In this document: piece by piece, positions 52,298 through 60,904 of the stretch
How positions within the stretch are numbered: position 1 is the first letter of the stretch
How the letters are laid out: every line of letters begins with the position of its first letter
Assembly: GCA_964344935.1 (NCBI GenBank)
Contig: CAYFPL010000001.1
Coordinates: 806,001-870,000, forward strand
Length of the DNA stretch: 64,000 nt
Direction: 5' to 3'
From: GCA-2731375 sp964344935
GTDB lineage: Bacteria; Pseudomonadota; Alphaproteobacteria; GCA-2731375
The notes under the pieces: generated by a model
The model's database searches: none
What the model saw: only the letters and a program-made list of their open reading frames with translations
What the model was told of the DNA's origin: nothing
Program-made: the position numbers and the translations under genes

Positions 52298-53077
52298 TTA
52301 GGCGTTCTTGATCGTCAGCCCGGCATCCACGGGAAGCACCGCACCGTTCATGTAGCTTGAGGCCGGCAATACGAAGTTCAAAGTGCCGTGGGCGACCTCC
52401 TCTGGCTCGGCATAGCGGCGCAAGGGCACCCGGCGCTTTGCGAAGATGGTCTTGTGCTCTTCCTTGATGTGCTGGGTCATGCCCGTGCGGATGGCGCCGG
52501 GACAGATGCAATTGACGGTAATACCCTCACGGCCCAGTTCCACGGCCAAGGACCGGGTCAGTCCGATAACGCCGTGCTTGGCGGCGGTGTAGGGAGAGGT
52601 TTCCGGCGTCGCGCCCAGGCCTTCGGTGGAGGCGATGTTGACGATCCGGCCGCCATCGCTGTTGCGCAAATGCGGCAAGGCGGCGCGGATGGTGCGAGTG
52701 TGGGCGCGTAGCAGGATGTCCAGGTGCCGGTCCCAGGTCTCTTCATAATCATCTTGGTCGATGGTGGTGTGTTTCGAGATACCGGCATTATTGATCAGGA
52801 TATCCAGGCCGCCGAAATGACCGGCCACCTCGTCAACCACCGTCTTGATACGTTCGGGATCGGCCAGATCCAGGGTCCAACCCTTCGCACTCGAGCCTGC
52901 TTCCGTAATCTCCGCGACAACAGCCTCAACGCCCTCGCCATTGACGTCCGTCACCGCCACATGCGCGCCCTCGTCGGCGAACAGATGTGCCGTGGCCCGG
53001 CCCATGCCGCTGGCCGCACCGGTGACAAGGGCCACCTTGCCTGCAATGGAACGGCTAAGTTTCGACAGTCTGGTCAT
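52298..53077 (-). CDS. SDR-family oxidoreductase
   Basis: A 259-residue short-chain dehydrogenase. The NAD(P) loop VTGAASGMGRATA (18-30), NNAG in LDILINNAGISKHT, and the catalytic Tyr-x3-Lys in SPYTAAKHGVIG are visible; the acidic D44 after strand 2 (VAVTDVN) suggests NAD preference. The extended N-terminus MTRLSKLSRSIAGK is basic. A strong AGGGAGGAAACC site precedes it. It lies 24 nt after a second SDR gene on the same strand, as an oxidoreductase pair. Confidence 0.9.
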   Translation of the reverse strand: MTRLSKLSRSIAGKVALVTGAASGMGRATAHLFADEGAHVAVTDVNGEGVEAVVAEITEAGSSAKGWTLDLADPERIKTVVDEVAGHFGGLDILINNAGISKHTTIDQDDYEETWDRHLDILLRAHTRTIRAALPHLRNSDGGRIVNIASTEGLGATPETSPYTAAKHGVIGLTRSLAVELGREGITVNCICPGAIRTGMTQHIKEEHKTIFAKRRVPLRRYAEPEEVAHGTLNFVLPASSYMNGAVLPVDAGLTIKNA

Positions 53078-53101
53078 GGTTTCCTCCCTACTCGATTTCT
53101 C

Positions 53102-53866
53102 TTAGCGCCCGCCGGCCACCGCCAGGGTGTGCCCGGTAATATAGCTGGCCTCGTCACTGAGCAGGAACAGAATGGCATTGGCCACTTCCTCCGGCTCGCC
53201 GAGGCGGCCCAGGGGCGTCAGGGTCATGGGTCCTAGCGTCATGCTCTCCTCCAACCGGCGCAGGCCGGGGCCGACCCGATCGGTGTCTATGGGGCCGGGC
53301 GCAACGGCATTTATGGCAATATTGTACTCCGCCAATTCGATAGCCACGTCCCGGATGAAGCCGTGCACCCCGGCCTTGGATGTGGAATAGGCTGCCCCGC
53401 CCGTGCTCAACGCGGTCCACGGCGTACCCTCACGGGAGCCGGAGGACAGGCAGACGATGCGCCCCTGGCGACGGGCCATCATGTGCGGCACCGCGTAGCG
53501 GGTGCAAAGAAAGGTGCCGCGCAGGTTGAGGCGCAAGGTGTAGTCCCAATCCTCCACCGACATCTCCCAAATCCGCGCGTTGCGGCTGCCGCCCAGATTG
53601 TTGACCAGGCCGTCGATCTGCCCGAATTCCTCGACCGTGCGTTCGATCAAGCTTTCGGCGACGGGACTCTCGGTCAGATCACCCACCACGGTCTGCACCG
53701 GACGGCCCAATTCGGCGACGTCCGCCGCGGTCTGTGCCAAGGCGTCATATTCGATATCGCCCAGGACCAGCTTGGCGCCCTCCTGGGCCAGGCGCAGGGC
53801 CGCCGCCCGGCCCAACCCGTTGGCGGCGCCAGTAACGGCGACGACCTTGTCCTGCATCCTTGACAT
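53102..53866 (-). CDS. SDR-family oxidoreductase
   Basis: A 254-residue short-chain dehydrogenase. The loop VTGAANGLGRAAALRL (11-26), the NNLGGS variant of NNAG and Tyr-x3-Lys in GGAAYSTSKAGVHG are present; D37 after strand 2 (LVLGDIE) favours NAD. The C-terminal ITGHTLAVAGGR is classic. It lies 4 nt after the cysteine-synthase-like gene and 24 nt before the next SDR, so three genes are co-transcribed. Substrate unknown. Confidence 0.9.
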   Translation of the reverse strand: MSRMQDKVVAVTGAANGLGRAAALRLAQEGAKLVLGDIEYDALAQTAADVAELGRPVQTVVGDLTESPVAESLIERTVEEFGQIDGLVNNLGGSRNARIWEMSVEDWDYTLRLNLRGTFLCTRYAVPHMMARRQGRIVCLSSGSREGTPWTALSTGGAAYSTSKAGVHGFIRDVAIELAEYNIAINAVAPGPIDTDRVGPGLRRLEESMTLGPMTLTPLGRLGEPEEVANAILFLLSDEASYITGHTLAVAGGR

Positions 53867-53870
53867 CGGG

Positions 53871-54965
53871 CTAGCCCGCCATGTGGAACCCAGGTGTCGA
53901 TCGCATCAGGTCGATTTCCTCTTCGGTCATATACTCCTCGATATTCTCGAACAGCGGCGAGGAGAGATAACGCTCAGAGGTGTCGGGCAGCATGGCCAGG
54001 ATGACAGAACCGGCTTCCGCCTTCTCCGCCACCTGCATGGCGATGGCGAAGGTAGAGCCGCCCGAGACTCCGGTCATGATACCTTCCCGGGCCGCCAGTT
54101 TTCCGGCCCATTCCATGCCCACCGGCCCCGGCACCGGGATCAGATCGTCATAATAATTGTTATCGATGGCCTCCTGCAGCACCAAGGGAATGAAATCCGG
54201 TGTCCAGCCCTGAATAGGATGAGGTTCGAAGGCGGAATGGCTGACCGCCGGTTCTCCATCTGCCGTGCGTTCCTGGGCGATGCCGCTGCCGACAATCTGG
54301 GCGTTCGCCGGTTCCGACAGGATGATCTTGGTGTCAGGCCGCTCCTTGCGCAGCACCCTGCCCAGACCGGTGGCCGTACCGCCTGTACCATATCCGGTCA
54401 CCACATAGTCCAGACGCTGGCCATCGAAATCCGCCATGATCTCCCGTGCCGTGGTGTTTTCGTGAATATCTGCGTTGTCAGCGGTTTCGAATTGCCGGGC
54501 CAGGAACCAGCCGTTGGCCGCGGCCAATTCCTTGGCCTTCTGGTACATGCCATAGCCTTTTTCCTCACGCGGCGTCAGCACCACCTTGGCGCCAAGAAAA
54601 CGCATCAGGCGCCGCCGCTCGACCGAAAAACTATCCGCCATGGTCACCACCAACGGATAACCCTTGGCGGCGCAAACCATGGCCAGGCCGATGCCCGTAT
54701 TGCCCGACGTCGCCTCCACGACGGTCTGGCCCGGTTTCAATTCGCCGCGCCGTTCGGCCTGCTCGATGATACTGATGGCCAGGCGGTCCTTCACCGAGGC
54801 CGCCGGATTGAAGAATTCCGCTTTCACATACATGGTGACGTTGTCGGGCGCCAAGTGGTTGATGCGGATACAAGGCGTATTGCCGATGGTCTCGACCACA
54901 CTGTCATAAAGCTGGCCATGGCCCTTTGTGGTCCGCGGATTGTTGTTTGCGCTGCTGGCAGTCAC
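53871..54965 (-). CDS. Cysteine synthase-family PLP enzyme (CysK-like)
   Basis: A 364-residue fold-II PLP enzyme. It starts at GTG (54965) after GGGAGAG. K59 in FNPAASVKDRLAIS forms the Schiff base; EATSGNTGIGLAMVCA is the substrate loop and TGVSGGSTFAIAM the phosphate-binding loop. It is about 50 residues longer than typical CysK because of N- and C-terminal extensions (MTASSANNNPRTTKGHG; ENIEEYMTEEEIDLMRSTPG). Primary cysteine synthesis or a related beta-replacement reaction is possible. It heads an operon with two SDRs. Confidence 0.9.
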   Translation of the reverse strand: MTASSANNNPRTTKGHGQLYDSVVETIGNTPCIRINHLAPDNVTMYVKAEFFNPAASVKDRLAISIIEQAERRGELKPGQTVVEATSGNTGIGLAMVCAAKGYPLVVTMADSFSVERRRLMRFLGAKVVLTPREEKGYGMYQKAKELAAANGWFLARQFETADNADIHENTTAREIMADFDGQRLDYVVTGYGTGGTATGLGRVLRKERPDTKIILSEPANAQIVGSGIAQERTADGEPAVSHSAFEPHPIQGWTPDFIPLVLQEAIDNNYYDDLIPVPGPVGMEWAGKLAAREGIMTGVSGGSTFAIAMQVAEKAEAGSVILAMLPDTSERYLSSPLFENIEEYMTEEEIDLMRSTPGFHMAG

Positions 54966-55123
54966 GTCGGCTCTCCCTTGTGTGGAATGGGTTCGTTTGG
55001 GCGGGTATCGCGTAGTGATCTTGGCACATCAGCGGTAGTGAAGACCAGTGAGGGATTGGGTTTGCGGGTATGTTCGGGATCAGCACCCCGGCGATTTTCA
55101 TCTCACTTATTAGCCAAGGCCCA

Positions 55124-55153
55124 TCCTGTATTGCAGGATATCGATTTACAGGA
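55124..55153 (+). promoter_or_regulatory. Operator-like inverted repeats upstream of HigBA
   Basis: TCCTGTA (55124-55130) and TACAGGA (55147-55153) form an inverted repeat, and TCCTG-TATTG-CAGGA (55124-55138) is another one nested in it, ending 15 nt before the toxin ATG. A weak -35/-10 pair (TTGCAG 55131, TAGAGT 55154, 17-nt spacer) overlaps it, as expected for an antitoxin-repressed promoter. Confidence 0.45.
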
Positions 55154-55167
55154 TAGAGTTCGCGTGG

Positions 55168-55446
55168 ATGATAAGAACATTCAAGGATCGAAACACACAT
55201 CGTCTGTTTGAAGACAGGCCAGTTCGCCGATATGCGGTCATCGAGAGGGTGGCTCGGCGAAAACTGCTCTATTTGCATACTGCGCGCGATTTGGCTGACT
55301 TGCGGGTGCCTCCTGGCAATCGATTAGAGGCACTAAAAGGCGACAGAAAGGGTCAGCACAGCATCCGAATCAATGATCAATGGCGCATTTGTTTTCGTTG
55401 GCGAGATGGAGATGCCTACGATGTGGAAATCGTCGATTACCATTAA
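55168..55446 (+). CDS. higB: HigB-type RelE-superfamily mRNA interferase toxin
   Basis: A 92-residue toxin. MIRTFKDRNTHRLFEDRPVR, ERVARRKLLYLHTARDLADL, PPGNRLEALKGDRKGQHSIR and INDQWRICFRWRDGDAYDVE match the classic HigB family; the R/W/H-rich C-terminus fits its active surface (INDQWRICFRW). It cleaves mRNA on the ribosome when free. It is followed by the higA gene after 15 nt. Intact, in contrast to the pair at 34 kb. Confidence 0.92.
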   Translation: MIRTFKDRNTHRLFEDRPVRRYAVIERVARRKLLYLHTARDLADLRVPPGNRLEALKGDRKGQHSIRINDQWRICFRWRDGDAYDVEIVDYH

Positions 55447-55461
55447 CGGGAGACTGTTTTC

Positions 55462-55770
55462 ATGGCGACAAAGAAGGACAAATTGGACTTGATTACCCCG
55501 GGGGAGATACTGCTGGAAGAATTCATGATGCCCAGCGGCATATCGCAGCAACGCCTTGCTCGCGACATCGATGTACCAGTTAGCCGTGTCGGTGAAATCG
55601 TCCACGGGAAACGCGCAATTACGGCAGATACCGCCCTGCGATTTGCAAAATTCTTCGGCACCTCACCAGACGTATGGTTGGGACTGCAGATGGAGTATGA
55701 CCTTCGCCGTGCTCGTCGAGAGACATGGCCTGCGGTCGAAGCTCGCATCAGAACCTTCGACGCAGCCTGA
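55462..55770 (+). CDS. higA: HigA-type antitoxin, XRE HTH
   Basis: A 102-residue HigA protein. LDLITPGEILLEEFMMPSGI is the family start, followed by the HTH SQQRLARDIDVPVSRVGEIV and KRAITADTALRFAKFFGTSP, then WLGLQMEYDLRRA. It neutralises HigB and represses the operon through the inverted repeats upstream. The basic N-terminus MATKKDK may touch DNA. Toxin-first order as usual for HigBA. Confidence 0.93.
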   Translation: MATKKDKLDLITPGEILLEEFMMPSGISQQRLARDIDVPVSRVGEIVHGKRAITADTALRFAKFFGTSPDVWLGLQMEYDLRRARRETWPAVEARIRTFDAA

Positions 55771-55796
55771 ACTGCCCCGGAATTGATTCTACCCGG

Positions 55797-56285
55797 TTAC
55801 AACCTCGGCATCGCCGCATACTCACGGGCGAGGACGGACATGACTACAGCCGAGTGAAAGCGGCCGTCCTGGAAATAGGCTTCGCGCAAGACGCCTTCCT
55901 CGACGAAGCCGCAGCGCCGATAAACCTTGCGGGCCCGGTCGTTGTCGGTAAAGACGTCGAGCCAGAGCCGGTTGGCCTGTAGAGGGCCGAAAGCCTCCGC
56001 CATAATCAGCTTTAGAAATCGGCTGCCGAACCCCCGATCCCGCCTGGTGATGGCGAGCCGGCAAAGTTCGATAGAGCGTTCCGGCCGGGCCACCTGACGC
56101 AGATAGGCAAAGCCGACGTCTTCGCCATGATCATCCAGCGCGATCAGATAGGCCTGGTCGGGATCGTCAATGCTCGCCAGGATTTCTTCCTGTGCCGCGG
56201 AGCTCACAAAGCGGGCGATTTCAGGCTGGCTCTGGGCCGCCTCGATGAAACCGGCATCATCGGGGCCAGCATTGCGCAGTTTCAA
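55797..56285 (-). CDS. GNAT-family N-acetyltransferase
   Basis: A 162-residue acetyltransferase. I choose the TTG at 56285, which has GAGG 10 nt upstream; the longer frame overlaps the molybdopterin gene. KLRNAGPDDAGFIEAAQ, the acetyl-CoA loop RRDRGFGSRFLKLIMAEAF (about 80-98) and WLDVFTDNDRARKVYRRCGF are canonical for the RimJ/RimL type. Acceptor unknown. It starts 25 nt after the end of the oxidoreductase gene. Confidence 0.85.
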   Translation of the reverse strand: MKLRNAGPDDAGFIEAAQSQPEIARFVSSAAQEEILASIDDPDQAYLIALDDHGEDVGFAYLRQVARPERSIELCRLAITRRDRGFGSRFLKLIMAEAFGPLQANRLWLDVFTDNDRARKVYRRCGFVEEGVLREAYFQDGRFHSAVVMSVLAREYAAMPRL

Positions 56286-56310
56286 CGCAGGCTTTCCTCG
56301 GCTGTGACGA

Positions 56311-58350
56311 TCACACCGCCGCCACCGCAACCCGTGTGTCGTTATAACAGGCGCCTTCCGACAGATCCGCCTTGGTGGTTGGCGCCAGGGCCGAGACAGT
56401 TTGGCCGTTGGAAGTCGTCTTCATCCAGGCCCCCTTGTAGGAGAGCAAGACGCCTGGCGCGACGCTGTCGGTGACGCGCAGCGGCAGGAAGACCTCGCCC
56501 AGATCGTTATAGACCCGCACCTGCTGACCATCCGCTAGGCCTTGGCGGGCGGCGTCGTCCGGGTGCATCTCCAACGGCGGGGCGTTGTCGGACTTGGCCA
56601 GGCCGCCAAAGGTTGAGTTGGTGCGCCAATTGGACGACGGCGTGATCAAGGCATAGGGATGTGCCGGTTCCACCTCCTGATCCTCCGCCAACGGGATATA
56701 GCGGGGGATATCCGCATCGAACTTGTCTGTCAGGTATGCGGATTTCAGTTCGATGCGGCCGCTCTTGGTCGTTGGGGTGCGCTCAAAGCCAATGCGGTCA
56801 GTGGGCTTGCTCATGGACAACGCGGTGCCCAGGGGCAGTTCACTGGCCGGGGTGCCGGAAAGACGGGGGTCCTCGGCATTGATGGCATCGTCAATCAACT
56901 CGCTGTCGGTGGCCTGGAAGATCGGCTCGTTAAAGCCAAAGCGCCGCGCCAGCCGGCGGAATATCTCTGTGTTCGGCAGGGCCTCCCCCACCGGTTCAAT
57001 GACCGGCTCGGCCCGCTGTAGAAACTGTTGACCATAGGCGCAGAAGATATCCTCGTGTTCGAAATGGCTGGCCGCAGGCAGCACCACGTCGGCATAGGCT
57101 GCCGTGTCGGTCATGGCCACATCGGCGACCACCGTGAAGACATCCTCCCGCGACAGACCCCGGCGCATGGTGTTCTGGTCAGGATGCACGATCAGGGGAT
57201 TATGGTTATAGACGAACAAACCGCGCAGGGGCGGGTCGATGTCGTCTTCCACCAGATGCCGGCCGATATCGATGATATTCAGGGTCCGCGTGCCTTCGGG
57301 GATCAGGTCGGGCCGGGCCAGCTTGCCCATGGTTTTCGGAAACAGGTTGCCCGAGCCGCCGACCAAGCCAGCGGCGGGGTGGCGAAACTTTCCAGTCAGC
57401 GCCGGCAGTGCGAATATGGCGCGGATGCCGGCACCGCCATTGCGGTTTCGCTCGAGGCCGTTCCCGACAGCCAGGGCAGGCGCCTCCGCCATATTATACC
57501 AGGTGGCGAGTTGCAGGATATCATCCACCGCCAGGCCGGTGATTTCCGCCGCCCGATCGATGCTGAAAGGCCGGGCCTGGGCCATGAACTCTTCCGCGCC
57601 CTCGACCATGTAGGCGATAAACTCGGTATCGAAAGCGCCGCGCCGCTCCAACTCAGCCGCTAGGGCAAAGGCCAGCACCACGTCCGTACCGGGGCGCAGG
57701 CCCAGATGCAGATCCGCCTGTTCAGCCACCTTGATCCGCTTGGGATCGACCACGACCACCTTGCCGCCGCGGTCGCGCAGGCGCTGCAGCACCGGTGCCA
57801 GATGCAGGTTCGAATAAGTGACATTGTTACCCCAAACCACGATCATGTCGGACTGTTCCAGGTCCGTCATCTGCACACCGGCAATGGCGCCAAACGTGCC
57901 GGCCCAGGCTTCCGACTTGATGCCACCGCATAGGGGCCGCCGGGACAGCACGGTGGCACCCAGCTTGTGGAAAAACCGCAGGTCCATGGAACCGCCCGCC
58001 AGCATGCCGTGGGGGCCGGCATAATTCAGGGGCATGACCGATTGTGGACCGTATTTGGCGATAGCCGCCTGGAAATTGTCATGGATCAGGTCCAGGGCTT
58101 CGTCCCAACTGATAGCCTCGAACGCACCAGCACCCTTGGCGCCAACGCGGCGCAGGGGCTGGGTTAGTCGGTTGGCACCATGCACGAAGTCTGGATAGAG
58201 CTGGGACACCTTGGTGCAAATAGCGCTTTTGGTCAGGGGATTGCCATCCGATCCGCGAACCTTGGTGATCTTGCCGTCCTCGACCGTGACGTTCAGGGAA
58301 CAGGTGTCGGGGCAATCAAGGGGGCAGACGCTTGGCAATTGCTGGGCCAT
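56311..58350 (-). CDS. Molybdopterin-dependent oxidoreductase (DMSO reductase family)
   Basis: A 679-residue enzyme. A 4Fe-4S cluster is held by CPLDCPDTC (9-17) and a fourth cysteine in AICTKV. LGATVLSRRPLCGGIKSEA gives the Mo-site region with an ordinary Cys and no UGA. Cofactor-binding stretches are VVWGNNVTYSNLHLAPVLQR, VVVDPKRIKVAEQADLHLGL, ADVVLPAASHFEHEDIFCAY and the C-terminal PYALITPSSNWRTNSTFGG with ARQGLADGQQVRVYNDLGEV. No Tat signal is seen, so it is cytoplasmic, and no electron-transfer subunits are adjacent. Substrate unknown; the group includes formate- and acetylene-hydratase-like enzymes. Divergent from the AhpD-like gene. Confidence 0.9.
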   Translation of the reverse strand: MAQQLPSVCPLDCPDTCSLNVTVEDGKITKVRGSDGNPLTKSAICTKVSQLYPDFVHGANRLTQPLRRVGAKGAGAFEAISWDEALDLIHDNFQAAIAKYGPQSVMPLNYAGPHGMLAGGSMDLRFFHKLGATVLSRRPLCGGIKSEAWAGTFGAIAGVQMTDLEQSDMIVVWGNNVTYSNLHLAPVLQRLRDRGGKVVVVDPKRIKVAEQADLHLGLRPGTDVVLAFALAAELERRGAFDTEFIAYMVEGAEEFMAQARPFSIDRAAEITGLAVDDILQLATWYNMAEAPALAVGNGLERNRNGGAGIRAIFALPALTGKFRHPAAGLVGGSGNLFPKTMGKLARPDLIPEGTRTLNIIDIGRHLVEDDIDPPLRGLFVYNHNPLIVHPDQNTMRRGLSREDVFTVVADVAMTDTAAYADVVLPAASHFEHEDIFCAYGQQFLQRAEPVIEPVGEALPNTEIFRRLARRFGFNEPIFQATDSELIDDAINAEDPRLSGTPASELPLGTALSMSKPTDRIGFERTPTTKSGRIELKSAYLTDKFDADIPRYIPLAEDQEVEPAHPYALITPSSNWRTNSTFGGLAKSDNAPPLEMHPDDAARQGLADGQQVRVYNDLGEVFLPLRVTDSVAPGVLLSYKGAWMKTTSNGQTVSALAPTTKADLSEGACYNDTRVAVAAV

Positions 58351-58421
58351 GACCGGGACTCCTCAGTGAATCTTGGTTCGATAATTCTAAATCGCGAAAA
58401 ATTGGCCGGAAGAAAAGAGCC

Positions 58422-58435
58422 ATTTTGGACAAAAT
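58422..58435. promoter_or_regulatory. Palindrome in the divergent promoter region
   Basis: ATTTTG-GA-CAAAAT is an inverted repeat within an AT-rich stretch between the divergent molybdopterin oxidoreductase (start 58350) and the AhpD-like gene (start 58533). It is a plausible shared operator. The whole 182-bp gap is AT-rich compared with neighbours. Confidence 0.35.
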
Positions 58436-58532
58436 TATGGTGCCAATATCGCTTCCAAAAAGAAATCGCTGGACATCTGGTTCTGCCTCGGGAATGTCTC
58501 GGAAAACATTCGAAAAACCCAGGAAACCCGCC

Positions 58533-59099
58533 ATGAACCAACCCATAAGCCGCTACCCGGTCCCAGACATCGCCGACCTGCCCGAAGATATCCGGGAGAA
58601 AGCCTTGGCCATCCAGGAGAAGATCGGTTTCGTTCCCAACGTCTTCCTGGCCTTGGCGCACCGGCCGGACGAGCTTCGGGCTTTTTTTGCCTACCACGAT
58701 ATTCTGATGGAGAAAGAGGGCGGCCTTTCGAAGGCAGACCGGGAGATGATCGTCGTCGCCACCTCTGCCGACAATGGCTGCCAGTATTGCGTCGCCGCCC
58801 ACGGCGCCATATTACGGATCCGGGCCAAAAACCCATTGATCGCCGATCAGGTCGCCGTCAATTACCGCAAGGCGGATATCACGCCACGGCAGAGGGCTAT
58901 GCTCGATTTCGCCTTCAAGGTCTCCAACGACAGCAAGTCGATCGCGGAAGCGGACTTCGAAACCCTGCGCGGGCACGGTTTCACGGACGAGGATATTTGG
59001 GACATCGCCGCGATCACCGGCTTCTTTGGTCTCTCCAACCGCATGGCCAATTTTACCGCCATGCGGCCCAACGACGAGTTCTTCACCATGGGTCGGTAG
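58533..59099 (+). CDS. AhpD-like/carboxymuconolactone decarboxylase-family peroxidase-related protein
   Basis: A 188-residue all-helical protein. The conserved redox motif CQYCVAAHG (CxxC...H, about 78-86) follows EKEGGLSKADREMIVVATSA. FVPNVFLALAHRPDELRAFF and FGLSNRMANFTAMRPNDEF belong to the uncharacterised peroxidase-related branch. The frame upstream of 58533 is open but has no family match. Both cysteines are coded normally, so this is not a second selenoprotein. It probably reduces hydroperoxides with a thiol partner. Confidence 0.9.
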   Translation: MNQPISRYPVPDIADLPEDIREKALAIQEKIGFVPNVFLALAHRPDELRAFFAYHDILMEKEGGLSKADREMIVVATSADNGCQYCVAAHGAILRIRAKNPLIADQVAVNYRKADITPRQRAMLDFAFKVSNDSKSIAEADFETLRGHGFTDEDIWDIAAITGFFGLSNRMANFTAMRPNDEFFTMGR

Positions 59100-59117
59100 G
59101 ATCCAGACCGTTCGAAC

Positions 59118-60749
59118 TCAGGAGAGAGCGAACCCTTCATAGCCGTTGGCCACAACTTCGGCGCATTTCTCAAGGTACAGGGGATAACCGCCCATATACG
59201 GCATGAACACCCGCGGCTTGCCGGGGATATTGGCGCCAATGTACCAGGAACTGCATTCCGACCGGAGCGACAGCCCGGCGGTGACGCGGACATGCTCGAC
59301 CCAGTCCTCCTCGGCCTGCTCCTCCGGATTGATGACGGAATGGCCGTTTTGGGCCATGTAGTCGAGGCAGTCGGAAATCCATTCCACATGTTGTTCGATG
59401 GAGGGCAGCATGTTGGTCAGAACCGACGGGCTGCCCGGTCCGGTGACCGTGAACAGGTTTGGAAATCCCGCCATGGATAGGCCCAGATAAGTTTTGGGCC
59501 CTTCGGCCCATTTGTCCGCCAGTTTCTCACCGCCCAGGCCACGGATATCGATCCGCAGCAGGGCGCCGGTCATGGCATCGAAGCCGGTAGCAAAGACGAT
59601 GGCGTCGAATTCATAGTCCTCGCCCCGCGCCCGCAGGCCCTTGGGCGTGATCCGCTCGATGGGATCATTGGCGACGTCCACCAAGGTGACGTTGTCCCGG
59701 TTGTACGTCTGCCAATAGTTGGTATCCACGCACAGGCGCTTGCAGCCGAAGACATTGTCCGGGCACAGCAGTTCCGCCGTCTCCGGGTCGTCGACGATTT
59801 CGCGGATCTTCCCGCGGACGAACTCCGCCGCCGTATCGTTGGCCGCCTGATCCAGCATCAGATCGCCGTAGGAACCCATGAAGCCAAAGCCGCCAAAGGC
59901 CCATTTCTCTTCAAAGGTCTGCCGGCGTTCCGCCTCGCTGACATCAAAGGCCGAGCCGAGATTGATGTCGATGTCGATGCCGCCGGGCTTGGTCCGCGCC
60001 CTGTCGCGAAGCTTTTGGTAGTCGTCCTTGATCTTGGCCTCATAGTTTTTGTCCAAAGGGCCGTTATGGGCCGGTACCATATAGTTCGGGGTGCGCTGGA
60101 AGACGGTCAGATGGGCTGCCTGTTCCGCCATGATTGGGATCGACTGAATTGCCGACGAGCCCGTGCCGATCACGCCGACCCGCAAGCCGGTGAAATCCGG
60201 GTCCTCGTGAGGCCATTGCCCGGTATGGTAGGTATCGCCCTGATAGCTCTCCAACCCTTCGAAATCAGGCAGGTTTGCGGAAGATAGACAGCCCGTCGCC
60301 ATCACCACGAACTGCGCCGAATACCGGCCGCCGCCGTCCGTTTCGACCTTCCAACGCCCTTGTTCTTCGTCAAAATGGGCGGACGAGACCCGGGTGTCGA
60401 ACTGAATGCCGTCACGCAGATCGAAACGGTCGGCCACATGGTTGGCGTATTTCAGGATTTCCGGCTGCGGGGAATAGCGCTCTGTCCATTGCCATTCCTG
60501 CTGCAGTTCCTCCGAAAACTGATAGGAATATTGCATGCTTTCCACATCGCAGCGGGCACCCGGATAGCGATTCCAGTACCAGGTGCCGCCGACGCCGCCG
60601 CCCGCCTCGAACACCCGCGCCGACAGGCCCAAGCGCCGGGCCCGGTGCAGCATATACATTCCGGCAAATCCGGCACCCACGATGATCAGATCGAATTCTG
60701 CCGGTGCGCCTGTCCCTGCATGGGCCGCGCCCGCATTCACTTCAGACAT
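59118..60749 (-). CDS. Baeyer-Villiger-type flavin monooxygenase
   Basis: A 543-residue class B flavoprotein monooxygenase using FAD and NADPH. The FAD loop IIVGAGFAGMYML (22-34), GGTWYWNRYPGARCDVE (54-70), the BVMO fingerprint YQGDTYHTGQWP (169-180) and the second Rossmann loop VGVIGTGSSAIQS (191-203) are all present. It turns ketones into esters. Downstream on its strand is no partner, but it is divergent from the amidohydrolase, and that cluster (amidohydrolase, beta-hydroxyacid dehydrogenase, hydrolases) might process its products. Confidence 0.93.
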   Translation of the reverse strand: MSEVNAGAAHAGTGAPAEFDLIIVGAGFAGMYMLHRARRLGLSARVFEAGGGVGGTWYWNRYPGARCDVESMQYSYQFSEELQQEWQWTERYSPQPEILKYANHVADRFDLRDGIQFDTRVSSAHFDEEQGRWKVETDGGGRYSAQFVVMATGCLSSANLPDFEGLESYQGDTYHTGQWPHEDPDFTGLRVGVIGTGSSAIQSIPIMAEQAAHLTVFQRTPNYMVPAHNGPLDKNYEAKIKDDYQKLRDRARTKPGGIDIDINLGSAFDVSEAERRQTFEEKWAFGGFGFMGSYGDLMLDQAANDTAAEFVRGKIREIVDDPETAELLCPDNVFGCKRLCVDTNYWQTYNRDNVTLVDVANDPIERITPKGLRARGEDYEFDAIVFATGFDAMTGALLRIDIRGLGGEKLADKWAEGPKTYLGLSMAGFPNLFTVTGPGSPSVLTNMLPSIEQHVEWISDCLDYMAQNGHSVINPEEQAEEDWVEHVRVTAGLSLRSECSSWYIGANIPGKPRVFMPYMGGYPLYLEKCAEVVANGYEGFALS

Positions 60750-60904
60750 TTCCTACCTACGAGTTCGTTCAAATTTTGCCGGATCATTGGTGTCATAGAC
60801 CCTTGAGTCAAGGAAATGCGCAATCGAAGCCGAGTCCGGGCGATAGATGGCAATTCGCATTTCGGGTGGCATACTATGGCCAACAACAATCAAGGGAGGA
60901 CGCC

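Noticed and set aside
56311..58350. Molybdopterin oxidoreductase as a second selenoprotein
   Set aside because: The frame has no internal UGA and the Mo-site region codes an ordinary Cys, so no selenocysteine is needed.
58533..59099. AhpD-like protein as another Sec candidate
   Set aside because: Its CxxC motif is encoded by two normal cysteine codons with no UGA.
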